Counted from the first letter of the stretch, positions 41,382 to 50,066 are shown. The stretch is DNA of 64,000 bases from Pokkaliibacter sp. MBI-7 (GCF_029846635.1 NZ_JARVTG010000002.1:682001-746000); one strand, 5' to 3'. Notes: a model not told the origin generated them from the letters alone. A program made the numbers and translations.

Positions 41382-42875
41382 ATGCTTCGCATGATTCAAA
41401 TCATGGCGGCGCTGGCCGCCGTTTTTTTTATATCCTCGTCTTATGCTACTGATAATTATTATTTGTGTAGCAAAACGTCATCTACTCATTATTCAACAGC
41501 ATCTAATGCTGTCAGTGCGTGTACTACTGAAATGCAGTCTATTGTCTCTGCTGATCAATCCGCTAGAAATGCTGATGGTCAAATTTCTAGTATTACTGTC
41601 GCGTCTGGTCCTGATTTGAATATGAATAGAACTCCTCAATATCAGGCGTCTTATAATGTCTATGTTCTGGGTTGTTTGAGCAATGACTGTCAGTTTGATC
41701 CATCTGCTTATCACAATTTTCTTTTTGCTGGTTTTTCAATATCTGGCTATATCTACAATGATCAAGATACTCCCGATTGTAATACCGGGGATAAAACAGT
41801 TACTCGCGTTGTTATTCACGCTGCAATGTCTATTGTGCCTGATGCCGTTTCAAAGGACGGCTGTGGATACGCTATTGACTATTCAACAGAACGCGATTGT
41901 GGCGTCTATGACGATATGCCGACTACCGCGATTATGGAGTGTGTTTACGATGCGACGGGAACGGGGCAACCGCTGACGTCAAACGGGACCAACGATTATA
42001 TCGGCAACAGTCAGGGCGACGCTCCGCTGACTGACACGCGACAGAATACAGAGACGTCAACCAGTACCCCTGAGACTGTTACAGAAACCGATACATCCAC
42101 GACGACAACTAGCACAGACACGACTACAAAAACTGACGGCGCGGGTACGTACGTCAACACCACGGCTACTGGATCGACGGCGGTTAACTCTACGGGAACG
42201 TCAGTTACAACGACGAATACCGCAACAACCACAACGAGCAAGACGGACAGCTCGGGTACGTCGACAACGCAGAACACAACGACGACGACAACGCCGACGA
42301 TAACCGTTGTCACGACCATGAGCGGTACTGTCACGGGTAGTACCGCTGCAGGCACTAGTACAGGCGTCACGACGACAACTAGCTGCACTACAACAGCTGA
42401 CGGCACAAAGACGTGTACAACGACAAGCAAAGGTTCCGGGCTCAGTGGTGGTAGTTGTACTGGCACAAACTGTGGTGACGGTTTAGCTACTGAGGCGACC
42501 CAGCAGGGTGTTTTAGCTGCATTGAAGATCGATGATGGTTTTGTACAGCCTGATCAGACTGCGCTCCAAACTCCTCTCGATACGTGGCAACAGTCTGCGA
42601 TAGATGAGATCAGTAGCGATGTTTCAGAGGAAACCGGTCCTCTATCGTTTGCTGCTGAATTCGGTACACGCTTGTCAATTCCCACAGGCGGTCAATGTCA
42701 TAGTTTGTCGTTCAGTCTTTCTGTGCTCGGCAGTTCGTATACGATTTCAACACCGTCTGATTTTTGCGATGTCATATCAATGATTCAGGCTGCCCTGGGC
42801 TGGCTCTTATACGTCGCGACTGCGTTTTATTTGCTGTTTGTTTTTAATCGTGAAACTCGCGGGGGCCTCAAATGA
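41382..42875 (+). CDS. Minor coat/adsorption protein pIII (copy 1)
   Basis: 497 residues. Signal peptide MLRMIQIMAALAAVFFISSSYA, a Cys-containing N-terminal region (about 23-215), a Thr/Ser-rich linker (about 220-350), then a C-terminal domain anchored by a membrane helix (LGWLLYVATAFYLLFVFN) near the end. The order domain-linker-anchor matches pIII of Ff and OrfU of CTXphi, which bind the pilus and TolA and release the virion. The start ATG at 41382 has GGTGG upstream. The primary sequence of the receptor domain is not recognised, so the pilus receptor is unknown. Confidence 0.85.
   Translation: MLRMIQIMAALAAVFFISSSYATDNYYLCSKTSSTHYSTASNAVSACTTEMQSIVSADQSARNADGQISSITVASGPDLNMNRTPQYQASYNVYVLGCLSNDCQFDPSAYHNFLFAGFSISGYIYNDQDTPDCNTGDKTVTRVVIHAAMSIVPDAVSKDGCGYAIDYSTERDCGVYDDMPTTAIMECVYDATGTGQPLTSNGTNDYIGNSQGDAPLTDTRQNTETSTSTPETVTETDTSTTTTSTDTTTKTDGAGTYVNTTATGSTAVNSTGTSVTTTNTATTTTSKTDSSGTSTTQNTTTTTTPTITVVTTMSGTVTGSTAAGTSTGVTTTTSCTTTADGTKTCTTTSKGSGLSGGSCTGTNCGDGLATEATQQGVLAALKIDDGFVQPDQTALQTPLDTWQQSAIDEISSDVSEETGPLSFAAEFGTRLSIPTGGQCHSLSFSLSVLGSSYTISTPSDFCDVISMIQAALGWLLYVATAFYLLFVFNRETRGGLK
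41405..41429 (+). terminator. Intrinsic terminator inside the pIII coding sequence (copy 1)
   Basis: GGCGGC-GCTG-GCCGCC stem-loop followed by G and eight T, within codons 8-16 of pIII (encoding MAALAAVFF). Placed just after pVIII, it would cut most transcripts and let a fraction continue into pIII, pVI and pI. Ff phages have a terminator at the VIII-III junction; here it is coding. Confidence 0.85.
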
Positions 42876-43186
42876 ATATTTTGGTCACGTTGATATCAGG
42901 CCTGTTCACGTGGCTGGCAACTCTGTTAGCTCGTTCATTAGGAATCAAATTAGCTATTAACGTAGCTGTTTTTTCCCTGTTTATTGTTTTTCTAGCGGCG
43001 TTTTATACAGCCCTCGTTGCTATTCTGTCCGGTATTGCTGTCACCATGCCGTCTGTTATGTCAGAGGGTTTAAGCTGGCTGCCGTCTAATTTTGGCGCCT
43101 GTGTATCTGCTGTGCTGTCTGCTGAATCTGCTGCGTATATATATCGAGTTTCGATTATTGCAGTCTCTGTTAAATCACGCCTGTAA
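42872..43186 (+). CDS. Minor coat protein pVI, DUF2523-type (copy 1)
   Basis: 104 residues, hydrophobic throughout (LVTLISGLFTWLATLLARSLGIKLAINVAVFSLFIVFLAAFYTALVAI, then VMSEGLSWLPSNFGACVSAVLSAESAAYIYRV). Position after pIII with an ATGA overlap, size and the LP.N....AYIYR pattern fit the DUF2523/pVI family, which forms the terminal cap with pIII. No signal peptide, as expected. Confidence 0.85.
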   Translation: MNILVTLISGLFTWLATLLARSLGIKLAINVAVFSLFIVFLAAFYTALVAILSGIAVTMPSVMSEGLSWLPSNFGACVSAVLSAESAAYIYRVSIIAVSVKSRL

Positions 43187-43226
43187 ACCCCCCGGGCCCG
43201 AATTTATGAGGGTTTGGGGGGTTTAC
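43183..43226 (+). promoter_or_regulatory. Alternative hairpins before pI (copy 1)
   Basis: GTAAACCCCCC / GGGGGGTTTAC (11 bp, 43183-43193 / 43216-43226) spans the pVI stop. An alternative partner GGGTTT at 43210-43215 can pair with AAACCC at 43185-43190. The hairpin ends 5 bases before the GGAGG of pI and has no T-run, so it may tune pI translation or stabilise the message. Confidence 0.6.
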
Positions 43227-43239
43227 AATTGGAGGTTAT

Positions 43240-44082
43240 ATGGCTGTTTATTTCATTACCGGCAAATTAGGTGCTGGCAAATCTATTCAGGCAGTTGATC
43301 AGATACAACAGCGCATTAAATCCGGTCGGCGTGTTGCTACTAATATGGATTTGTTTCTTGATGAGCTGATGCCGCCTGATTCGGCTCAGTCTGTTGCTCG
43401 TATACCTGATAAACCCCGTCTTGAGGATCTTGATAATCTGGGTCTTGGCTATGAAGGTGATTTTTTTGATGAGAAAAAATTCGGATTGCTGGTTTTAGAT
43501 GAATGCGCCAGTTTTTTGAATGTTCGAAAGTGGAACGATAAAGAGCGGGCAGGGGTCATTGATTGGTTTATTCATGCTAGGAAAAAGCGCTGGGATATTA
43601 TTTTTCTGGTGCAGGCTCCGAATGTTATTGATCGTCAGGTATTCGAGGCACTCTGTGAGCATATCGGCTATTGCAAACGAATTGATCGCGTTCCCCTTTT
43701 TCGTTTTATCCGTTTGCCACAGGTTCATGTCTGCAATGTGTATTATGGTGAGAGTAAATCTGATGGTATCAAGGTCGATACATGGAGTTATACAGGCGAC
43801 TGGCTACATCGTGGCTATGATACTGCTCAGTGTTTTGTCGATGGTCTGGAGTATCTGCCGGGTCATGCTGATCCTGTCGACATGCGCGCACCGTATACAA
43901 TGCTGAGTGCGTGGCATTTGAAAGGCCGTTATTTGCAGAAGACTGAATCAAAGCCTTTCCGCATTCCTGGGCCGTTCAAAATTTTGGCGTGGTTGGCATT
44001 CGGTATCTATGCCGTGCTCACTGAGCAAGCTGCTGTTGATGTTGCCCGACGCTGCGGCATGTATCGCGGTCAACGCCGATAA
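43240..44082 (+). CDS. Assembly ATPase pI, Zot family (copy 1)
   Basis: 280 residues. Walker A GKLGAGKS (residues 8-15), Walker B FGLLVLDECASF (about 81-92), then VIDWFIHARKKRWDIIFLVQAPNVIDRQ typical of the Zot/pI family. A hydrophobic stretch FKILAWLAFGIYAVLT (about 246-261) near the C-terminus would cross the inner membrane. Only about 19 residues follow it, shorter than the periplasmic tail of Ff pI or Vibrio Zot. pI drives virion assembly with a secretin. No secretin is encoded in the phage, so a host one is needed. Strong GGAGG site. Confidence 0.92.
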   Translation: MAVYFITGKLGAGKSIQAVDQIQQRIKSGRRVATNMDLFLDELMPPDSAQSVARIPDKPRLEDLDNLGLGYEGDFFDEKKFGLLVLDECASFLNVRKWNDKERAGVIDWFIHARKKRWDIIFLVQAPNVIDRQVFEALCEHIGYCKRIDRVPLFRFIRLPQVHVCNVYYGESKSDGIKVDTWSYTGDWLHRGYDTAQCFVDGLEYLPGHADPVDMRAPYTMLSAWHLKGRYLQKTESKPFRIPGPFKILAWLAFGIYAVLTEQAAVDVARRCGMYRGQRR

Positions 44083-44096
44083 TGCTGTTTATCGGC
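44075..44096 (+). other. Hairpin over the pI stop codon (copy 1)
   Basis: GCCGATAA / TTATCGGC with a 6-nt loop; the pI stop TAA is in the left arm. A near-identical structure in inverse orientation lies in the host flank at 38386-38409. No T-run. Confidence 0.6.
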
Positions 44097-44128
44097 ATTC
44101 ATTCTGAGATTGAATATTAGGGGTTTTT

Positions 44129-44260
44129 ATGGACTGTTTTATTCCTGATTCTATGTATGAGTGCATGGCTGGTACGTCGTTTCCGTGGATGCTTTTTTTC
44201 TTCGGTGTTATTGGTTTGGGTTTGTTGATCGTTTCTATTCGGGCTTATTTTTATCTATGA
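44129..44260 (+). CDS. Small membrane protein at the end of the phage operon (copy 1)
   Basis: 43 codons: MDCFIPDSMYECMAGTSFPW then MLFFFGVIGLGLLIVSIRAYFYL. A Cys-containing head and one membrane helix. Start ATG preceded by TAGGGG. Lies where Ff phages have gene IV, but is far too small to be a secretin. Ends six bases before the XerC arm at the copy junction. Not recognised; it may be a virion cap or membrane accessory protein. Confidence 0.6.
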   Translation: MDCFIPDSMYECMAGTSFPWMLFFFGVIGLGLLIVSIRAYFYL

Positions 44261-44728
44261 CAGAACTTCGCATAATATGGTCAGGCGTTATGTCTATAAG
44301 TGGCCTGTGAGAATTCCATTCACAGGCCAAGCAGAAAAGCAGCTGCGTGGGTGGGCACATGGGGTAGGGGCCCCGTGCCCACATCGTTGATGCGCGTGAT
44401 GCGTCTTTTTGACATAGCGCCCTATTATGACGAAGTTCTGTTTCTCCGCTGATGCTCGGCTCGCTGCCCGAAGGGCATTAGCGCTTGCACTGCATTCTGG
44501 CTGTTCTCCGGCACTTGCAGCGCGGTACCCGCCAGAACCTTTTCCCTACTCGTGTTTTTGCCCCCTGTAGCAGTCCGTGGCTGATCGGACTCAATCTGAT
44601 AGCGGTGTCAGTGCTGCTCACGTCCTGATATCCGCTTTTCTGTATCTCACACTGAGCTAGGTTCACCGCGCAGCGGTTCGGGTTCCAGTAACACCCGAAC
44701 TTTACCGCGGGATCCCGCGGTCTGACTT

Positions 44729-45019
44729 CTATTTTTCTCTCCAGTCGTCTTTGTTGCCTTTCTCTTTTGCAAGCTTTATCCAGACAGCCCTTACATCTGC
44801 GTTTGTTTCTTTCTGAGCGTTGGCTGTTGCTATCAACTCAAGTGGGTCTCGCCTCAATGCATTAGCTAGCCTAATTATTTTTTCTGCCCCCATTGGCTGC
44901 CCGTTTCTGACTTTTGTTATGTATTGTCTTGAAACATTTAGCATTTTTGCCACTTGATAGTCTGAATCTAGCTTCATTCTCTCCTTTAATTCATCAATGT
45001 AGCTATCAAACCATCTCAT
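44729..45019 (-). CDS. Phage repressor, XRE-type (copy 2)
   Basis: Identical to the repressor of copy 1 (96 residues, helix-turn-helix). The GTAAC-repeat rep promoter follows at 45062-45148. Three copies raise repressor dosage, which would tighten immunity. Confidence 0.87.
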   Translation of the reverse strand: MRWFDSYIDELKERMKLDSDYQVAKMLNVSRQYITKVRNGQPMGAEKIIRLANALRRDPLELIATANAQKETNADVRAVWIKLAKEKGNKDDWREK

Positions 45020-45061
45020 CACACTTATCTCTTGGTGAACTCCAGTAATAATAATTGTCAT

Positions 45062-45148
45062 GTAACCGGGAGAGGTAACGTAACTAATACTGTTGACAGT
45101 AACCATTGTTGGTTCTATGTTTTGCAACGTGTAACCAATTCTAGTTAC
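45062..45148. promoter_or_regulatory. rep promoter with GTAAC repeats (copy 2)
   Basis: Same TTGACA-17-TATGTT promoter and six GTAAC/GTTAC elements as in copy 1. Confidence 0.68.
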
Positions 45149-45163
45149 TGACGGATTTTGTCT

Positions 45164-46300
45164 ATGTCTGCAATCAACATTGATTGGGCGACTGTTTATC
45201 AGGACTTTTCAGAGGAGCTCCCTTTGATTAGTGCCCAGTCTGCGGCGTGGTTTGATTCAGAGACTGGCGAATACCTGGGCACTACTCAGCCGACTACTAA
45301 GCAAGAGGGCAGCTATTCGACCTCTGTGCAGGTTCGCGTCTCGGGTAACCGCGTTACTTGCTCTGGTAATCCGAGTCGCTTTGATCGCCTTGATAACGTC
45401 ATTGGTTGCCGCACCCTCGATCATGCAATGTCTGTTTTCAATCGCCTTCTCTCTAAAATTGGTCTTCCTGAGTTCACTAAATGCACCCGCACTTGGATTC
45501 TGCAGCAAGGATCAGACAAAGCATCGACCGTTTCTGATGGGGCTGTATTTCAGCGTATCGATATCAATCGTAACAGGGCAGTGGGGCACGGTAATGAACA
45601 GGCTTATTTGAAAGGGCTTGCCACTCTACGTTATCGCCATTCAATTCCGTTTTTATATCCCGATGGCTACACAGTCGATTGGAGCTCTAAAAATGGCTCT
45701 AATTTTTTGCTGTATCCCTCGGTTTATACTAAAGGTGTTGAATTGCGTAAGCATAGTTTGTCAAAAATTAAACGCCGATTAGGTGAAACCTCAGACGAAT
45801 ACACATATGTTTCTAAACTGGCTGATTATTGTGATCAGATTGGTTTAGTTCGTTTCGAGCTAAAGTTGTATTCCCGTTTATTGCAAAGAGAAGGTCTCAA
45901 GTTTTGGGGTCTATTTGACGAATCCAAATTTCATCATATGTTAGATGATTTTTGTTCCATCGACTCTAAATTACAGGTGGAAAGAATGGATATTGAAACT
46001 ATTTCAGAGCGTTTGATCTCGTCTGGAGTTTGTTCATCTACTCATGCAGCAAATACTACTGCTAATTATGCTATGTGTTGGATGAGCGGTAAGCAGTTTG
46101 ATTTTAAGAAGCGGCAGGTTCAGGACCACGCGGCCCGCTTGAATCGAATCGGTATCAATATTCGTTTGCCCTGTGACATTACAAAATCGTCACCCGTTTA
46201 CGTTAAGCGGGCTATTGAAGTTGTTGTTTCTGACAATGTGATCGTGCCGAGCTGGTATCGTCATATTGATTACAAACCAGCGCTGCGAGCCGTGGCGTAA
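45164..46300 (+). CDS. rep: Phage replication initiator, CRI/pII family (copy 2)
   Basis: Identical to copy 1 (378 residues). In a tandem array a nick by this protein at one origin and arrest at the next would release a complete single-stranded genome without excision, as known for CTXphi arrays. Confidence 0.85.
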   Translation: MSAINIDWATVYQDFSEELPLISAQSAAWFDSETGEYLGTTQPTTKQEGSYSTSVQVRVSGNRVTCSGNPSRFDRLDNVIGCRTLDHAMSVFNRLLSKIGLPEFTKCTRTWILQQGSDKASTVSDGAVFQRIDINRNRAVGHGNEQAYLKGLATLRYRHSIPFLYPDGYTVDWSSKNGSNFLLYPSVYTKGVELRKHSLSKIKRRLGETSDEYTYVSKLADYCDQIGLVRFELKLYSRLLQREGLKFWGLFDESKFHHMLDDFCSIDSKLQVERMDIETISERLISSGVCSSTHAANTTANYAMCWMSGKQFDFKKRQVQDHAARLNRIGINIRLPCDITKSSPVYVKRAIEVVVSDNVIVPSWYRHIDYKPALRAVA

Positions 46301-46314
46301 ACGAGGTATTAATC

Positions 46315-46659
46315 ATGCAATTACAATTTGGTGAATATGTTTGTGGTGTTGTTCAGGACGTTATCTCTGAGCCGTGGTCGAGTGACCCTACTAAGTTTAA
46401 CCATCGAGTTTTAATGATTCGCCCGTATTCAGATCAATACGGAAATCCGCAGACGGATGTAATGCAGATTGATATTGCAGCTGAAGAAGTTCAGCCAATG
46501 CGTGCCCAGTTGCAGCATTTTCGCGGCCAGCCTGCGCTCCTGCAGGTTGTTGCTCAGGCCCGATCCGGCGGCCGTAACGGTGCCTGGCTACGTCGATTCA
46601 AGCCCAAAGGCGCTAACTTCATTCCTTTTCCTTCTCCGGCTGATCAGAAGCCTAAGTGA
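46315..46659 (+). CDS. Phage ssDNA-binding protein, pV-like (copy 2)
   Basis: Identical to the 114-residue protein of copy 1; assignment by position after rep and by composition. Confidence 0.72.
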   Translation: MQLQFGEYVCGVVQDVISEPWSSDPTKFNHRVLMIRPYSDQYGNPQTDVMQIDIAAEEVQPMRAQLQHFRGQPALLQVVAQARSGGRNGAWLRRFKPKGANFIPFPSPADQKPK

Positions 46660-46757
46660 TGGAAACCATTACGCAAATGAATGGCTATATGCAGCTGATA
46701 TATTTGTCTGCCTGTATGTTGGCATTTGCGATCGGCTATTTAGGGGGGCGTAAGTGA
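46659..46757 (+). CDS. Tiny membrane protein, pVII-like (copy 2)
   Basis: Identical 32-codon gene as in copy 1, coupled on both sides by TGATG overlaps. Confidence 0.7.
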   Translation: METITQMNGYMQLIYLSACMLAFAIGYLGGRK

Positions 46758-46891
46758 TGGAATTATCTCATTTTACATCCGACCAACTTTCTTCATTAGC
46801 TGTTGGCCTGTGTATTTGCTGGTTTTCCGGTTTTTGCACAGGCTTTCTCCATGGGTCTATTCAGACTCTATTCCGTAAAACCTTTCATTGA
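46757..46891 (+). CDS. Small membrane protein, pIX-like (copy 2)
   Basis: Identical 44-codon gene as in copy 1, one membrane helix. Confidence 0.7.
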   Translation: MELSHFTSDQLSSLAVGLCICWFSGFCTGFLHGSIQTLFRKTFH

Positions 46892-46898
46892 GGTGTAT

Positions 46899-47174
46899 AT
46901 GATGCCTAAAAATCAAATCGTTGTTCGTAAAAATGGCATGAACTCAATTCAGCGTTCGTTGCCTGTTCTGGTTGTTGCGCTGTCCCTGTTTGCAGGCTCT
47001 GTAATGGCTGCCGATGGTGACGGCACTACTGAGGCCAGCTCTATGGCTACTCTACTGATTGCGTCTGCTGTAGCGATTGGGGCGTCAGCAATGACTGTTG
47101 TTGTTGCTCGTCTGGGTATCGAAGCGGGCATGTCGTTCGTCAAAGCGTTTATGCGCAAAGCTTTCGGGCGTTAA
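46899..47174 (+). CDS. Major coat protein pVIII (copy 2)
   Basis: Identical to copy 1: leader cleaved after VMA, mature protein of 54 residues. Confidence 0.92.
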   Translation: MMPKNQIVVRKNGMNSIQRSLPVLVVALSLFAGSVMAADGDGTTEASSMATLLIASAVAIGASAMTVVVARLGIEAGMSFVKAFMRKAFGR

Positions 47175-47187
47175 TTGGGTGGCGGCT

Positions 47188-48681
47188 ATGCTTCGCATGA
47201 TTCAAATCATGGCGGCGCTGGCCGCCGTTTTTTTTATATCCTCGTCTTATGCTACTGATAATTATTATTTGTGTAGCAAAACGTCATCTACTCATTATTC
47301 AACAGCATCTAATGCTGTCAGTGCGTGTACTACTGAAATGCAGTCTATTGTCTCTGCTGATCAATCCGCTAGAAATGCTGATGGTCAAATTTCTAGTATT
47401 ACTGTCGCGTCTGGTCCTGATTTGAATATGAATAGAACTCCTCAATATCAGGCGTCTTATAATGTCTATGTTCTGGGTTGTTTGAGCAATGACTGTCAGT
47501 TTGATCCATCTGCTTATCACAATTTTCTTTTTGCTGGTTTTTCAATATCTGGCTATATCTACAATGATCAAGATACTCCCGATTGTAATACCGGGGATAA
47601 AACAGTTACTCGCGTTGTTATTCACGCTGCAATGTCTATTGTGCCTGATGCCGTTTCAAAGGACGGCTGTGGATACGCTATTGACTATTCAACAGAACGC
47701 GATTGTGGCGTCTATGACGATATGCCGACTACCGCGATTATGGAGTGTGTTTACGATGCGACGGGAACGGGGCAACCGCTGACGTCAAACGGGACCAACG
47801 ATTATATCGGCAACAGTCAGGGCGACGCTCCGCTGACTGACACGCGACAGAATACAGAGACGTCAACCAGTACCCCTGAGACTGTTACAGAAACCGATAC
47901 ATCCACGACGACAACTAGCACAGACACGACTACAAAAACTGACGGCGCGGGTACGTACGTCAACACCACGGCTACTGGATCGACGGCGGTTAACTCTACG
48001 GGAACGTCAGTTACAACGACGAATACCGCAACAACCACAACGAGCAAGACGGACAGCTCGGGTACGTCGACAACGCAGAACACAACGACGACGACAACGC
48101 CGACGATAACCGTTGTCACGACCATGAGCGGTACTGTCACGGGTAGTACCGCTGCAGGCACTAGTACAGGCGTCACGACGACAACTAGCTGCACTACAAC
48201 AGCTGACGGCACAAAGACGTGTACAACGACAAGCAAAGGTTCCGGGCTCAGTGGTGGTAGTTGTACTGGCACAAACTGTGGTGACGGTTTAGCTACTGAG
48301 GCGACCCAGCAGGGTGTTTTAGCTGCATTGAAGATCGATGATGGTTTTGTACAGCCTGATCAGACTGCGCTCCAAACTCCTCTCGATACGTGGCAACAGT
48401 CTGCGATAGATGAGATCAGTAGCGATGTTTCAGAGGAAACCGGTCCTCTATCGTTTGCTGCTGAATTCGGTACACGCTTGTCAATTCCCACAGGCGGTCA
48501 ATGTCATAGTTTGTCGTTCAGTCTTTCTGTGCTCGGCAGTTCGTATACGATTTCAACACCGTCTGATTTTTGCGATGTCATATCAATGATTCAGGCTGCC
48601 CTGGGCTGGCTCTTATACGTCGCGACTGCGTTTTATTTGCTGTTTGTTTTTAATCGTGAAACTCGCGGGGGCCTCAAATGA
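47188..48681 (+). CDS. Minor coat/adsorption protein pIII (copy 2)
   Basis: Identical to copy 1 (497 residues, Thr-rich linker, C-terminal anchor). Confidence 0.85.
   Translation: MLRMIQIMAALAAVFFISSSYATDNYYLCSKTSSTHYSTASNAVSACTTEMQSIVSADQSARNADGQISSITVASGPDLNMNRTPQYQASYNVYVLGCLSNDCQFDPSAYHNFLFAGFSISGYIYNDQDTPDCNTGDKTVTRVVIHAAMSIVPDAVSKDGCGYAIDYSTERDCGVYDDMPTTAIMECVYDATGTGQPLTSNGTNDYIGNSQGDAPLTDTRQNTETSTSTPETVTETDTSTTTTSTDTTTKTDGAGTYVNTTATGSTAVNSTGTSVTTTNTATTTTSKTDSSGTSTTQNTTTTTTPTITVVTTMSGTVTGSTAAGTSTGVTTTTSCTTTADGTKTCTTTSKGSGLSGGSCTGTNCGDGLATEATQQGVLAALKIDDGFVQPDQTALQTPLDTWQQSAIDEISSDVSEETGPLSFAAEFGTRLSIPTGGQCHSLSFSLSVLGSSYTISTPSDFCDVISMIQAALGWLLYVATAFYLLFVFNRETRGGLK
47211..47235 (+). terminator. 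Intrinsic terminator inside pIII (copy 2)
   Basis: GGCGGC-GCTG-GCCGCC stem plus eight T, as in copy 1. Confidence 0.85.
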
Positions 48682-48992
48682 ATATTTTGGTCACGTTGAT
48701 ATCAGGCCTGTTCACGTGGCTGGCAACTCTGTTAGCTCGTTCATTAGGAATCAAATTAGCTATTAACGTAGCTGTTTTTTCCCTGTTTATTGTTTTTCTA
48801 GCGGCGTTTTATACAGCCCTCGTTGCTATTCTGTCCGGTATTGCTGTCACCATGCCGTCTGTTATGTCAGAGGGTTTAAGCTGGCTGCCGTCTAATTTTG
48901 GCGCCTGTGTATCTGCTGTGCTGTCTGCTGAATCTGCTGCGTATATATATCGAGTTTCGATTATTGCAGTCTCTGTTAAATCACGCCTGTAA
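48678..48992 (+). CDS. Minor coat protein pVI, DUF2523-type (copy 2)
   Basis: Identical 104-residue protein as in copy 1. Confidence 0.85.
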   Translation: MNILVTLISGLFTWLATLLARSLGIKLAINVAVFSLFIVFLAAFYTALVAILSGIAVTMPSVMSEGLSWLPSNFGACVSAVLSAESAAYIYRVSIIAVSVKSRL

Positions 48993-49045
48993 ACCCCCCG
49001 GGCCCGAATTTATGAGGGTTTGGGGGGTTTACAATTGGAGGTTAT

Positions 49046-49888
49046 ATGGCTGTTTATTTCATTACCGGCAAATTAGGTGCTGGCAAATCTATTCAGGCAG
49101 TTGATCAGATACAACAGCGCATTAAATCCGGTCGGCGTGTTGCTACTAATATGGATTTGTTTCTTGATGAGCTGATGCCGCCTGATTCGGCTCAGTCTGT
49201 TGCTCGTATACCTGATAAACCCCGTCTTGAGGATCTTGATAATCTGGGTCTTGGCTATGAAGGTGATTTTTTTGATGAGAAAAAATTCGGATTGCTGGTT
49301 TTAGATGAATGCGCCAGTTTTTTGAATGTTCGAAAGTGGAACGATAAAGAGCGGGCAGGGGTCATTGATTGGTTTATTCATGCTAGGAAAAAGCGCTGGG
49401 ATATTATTTTTCTGGTGCAGGCTCCGAATGTTATTGATCGTCAGGTATTCGAGGCACTCTGTGAGCATATCGGCTATTGCAAACGAATTGATCGCGTTCC
49501 CCTTTTTCGTTTTATCCGTTTGCCACAGGTTCATGTCTGCAATGTGTATTATGGTGAGAGTAAATCTGATGGTATCAAGGTCGATACATGGAGTTATACA
49601 GGCGACTGGCTACATCGTGGCTATGATACTGCTCAGTGTTTTGTCGATGGTCTGGAGTATCTGCCGGGTCATGCTGATCCTGTCGACATGCGCGCACCGT
49701 ATACAATGCTGAGTGCGTGGCATTTGAAAGGCCGTTATTTGCAGAAGACTGAATCAAAGCCTTTCCGCATTCCTGGGCCGTTCAAAATTTTGGCGTGGTT
49801 GGCATTCGGTATCTATGCCGTGCTCACTGAGCAAGCTGCTGTTGATGTTGCCCGACGCTGCGGCATGTATCGCGGTCAACGCCGATAA
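49046..49888 (+). CDS. Assembly ATPase pI, Zot family (copy 2)
   Basis: Identical to copy 1 (280 residues, Walker A GKLGAGKS). Confidence 0.92.
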   Translation: MAVYFITGKLGAGKSIQAVDQIQQRIKSGRRVATNMDLFLDELMPPDSAQSVARIPDKPRLEDLDNLGLGYEGDFFDEKKFGLLVLDECASFLNVRKWNDKERAGVIDWFIHARKKRWDIIFLVQAPNVIDRQVFEALCEHIGYCKRIDRVPLFRFIRLPQVHVCNVYYGESKSDGIKVDTWSYTGDWLHRGYDTAQCFVDGLEYLPGHADPVDMRAPYTMLSAWHLKGRYLQKTESKPFRIPGPFKILAWLAFGIYAVLTEQAAVDVARRCGMYRGQRR

Positions 49889-49934
49889 TGCTGTTTATCG
49901 GCATTCATTCTGAGATTGAATATTAGGGGTTTTT

Positions 49935-50066
49935 ATGGACTGTTTTATTCCTGATTCTATGTATGAGTGCATGGCTGGTACGTCGTTTCCGTGGATGCTT
50001 TTTTTCTTCGGTGTTATTGGTTTGGGTTTGTTGATCGTTTCTATTCGGGCTTATTTTTATCTATGA
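49935..50066 (+). CDS. Small membrane protein at operon end (copy 2)
   Basis: Identical 43-codon gene as in copy 1, ending just before the next copy junction. Confidence 0.6.
   Translation: MDCFIPDSMYECMAGTSFPWMLFFFGVIGLGLLIVSIRAYFYL

Larger units (their letters stand above)
38470..44275 (+). mobile_element. Inovirus prophage, tandem copy 1 (5806 bp)
   Basis: Integrated filamentous phage genome, bounded by XerC-arm sequences ending CATAA. Gene order: repressor (minus strand), then rep, ssb, two tiny membrane genes, pVIII, pIII, pVI, pI and a 43-codon gene. This matches the Ff/CTXphi plan without pIV or an integrase. It is followed directly by two more identical copies; the period of 5806 bp is exact at every landmark checked. 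Boundaries are set at the expected XerC strand-exchange point and are uncertain within the shared TTCGCATAATATG. Confidence 0.93.

Noticed and set aside
42011..42466. 151-residue Val-rich frame on the minus strand (and its two copies)
   Set aside because: It is the antisense shadow of the Thr-rich pIII linker; valine runs arise from reverse-complemented ACN codons.
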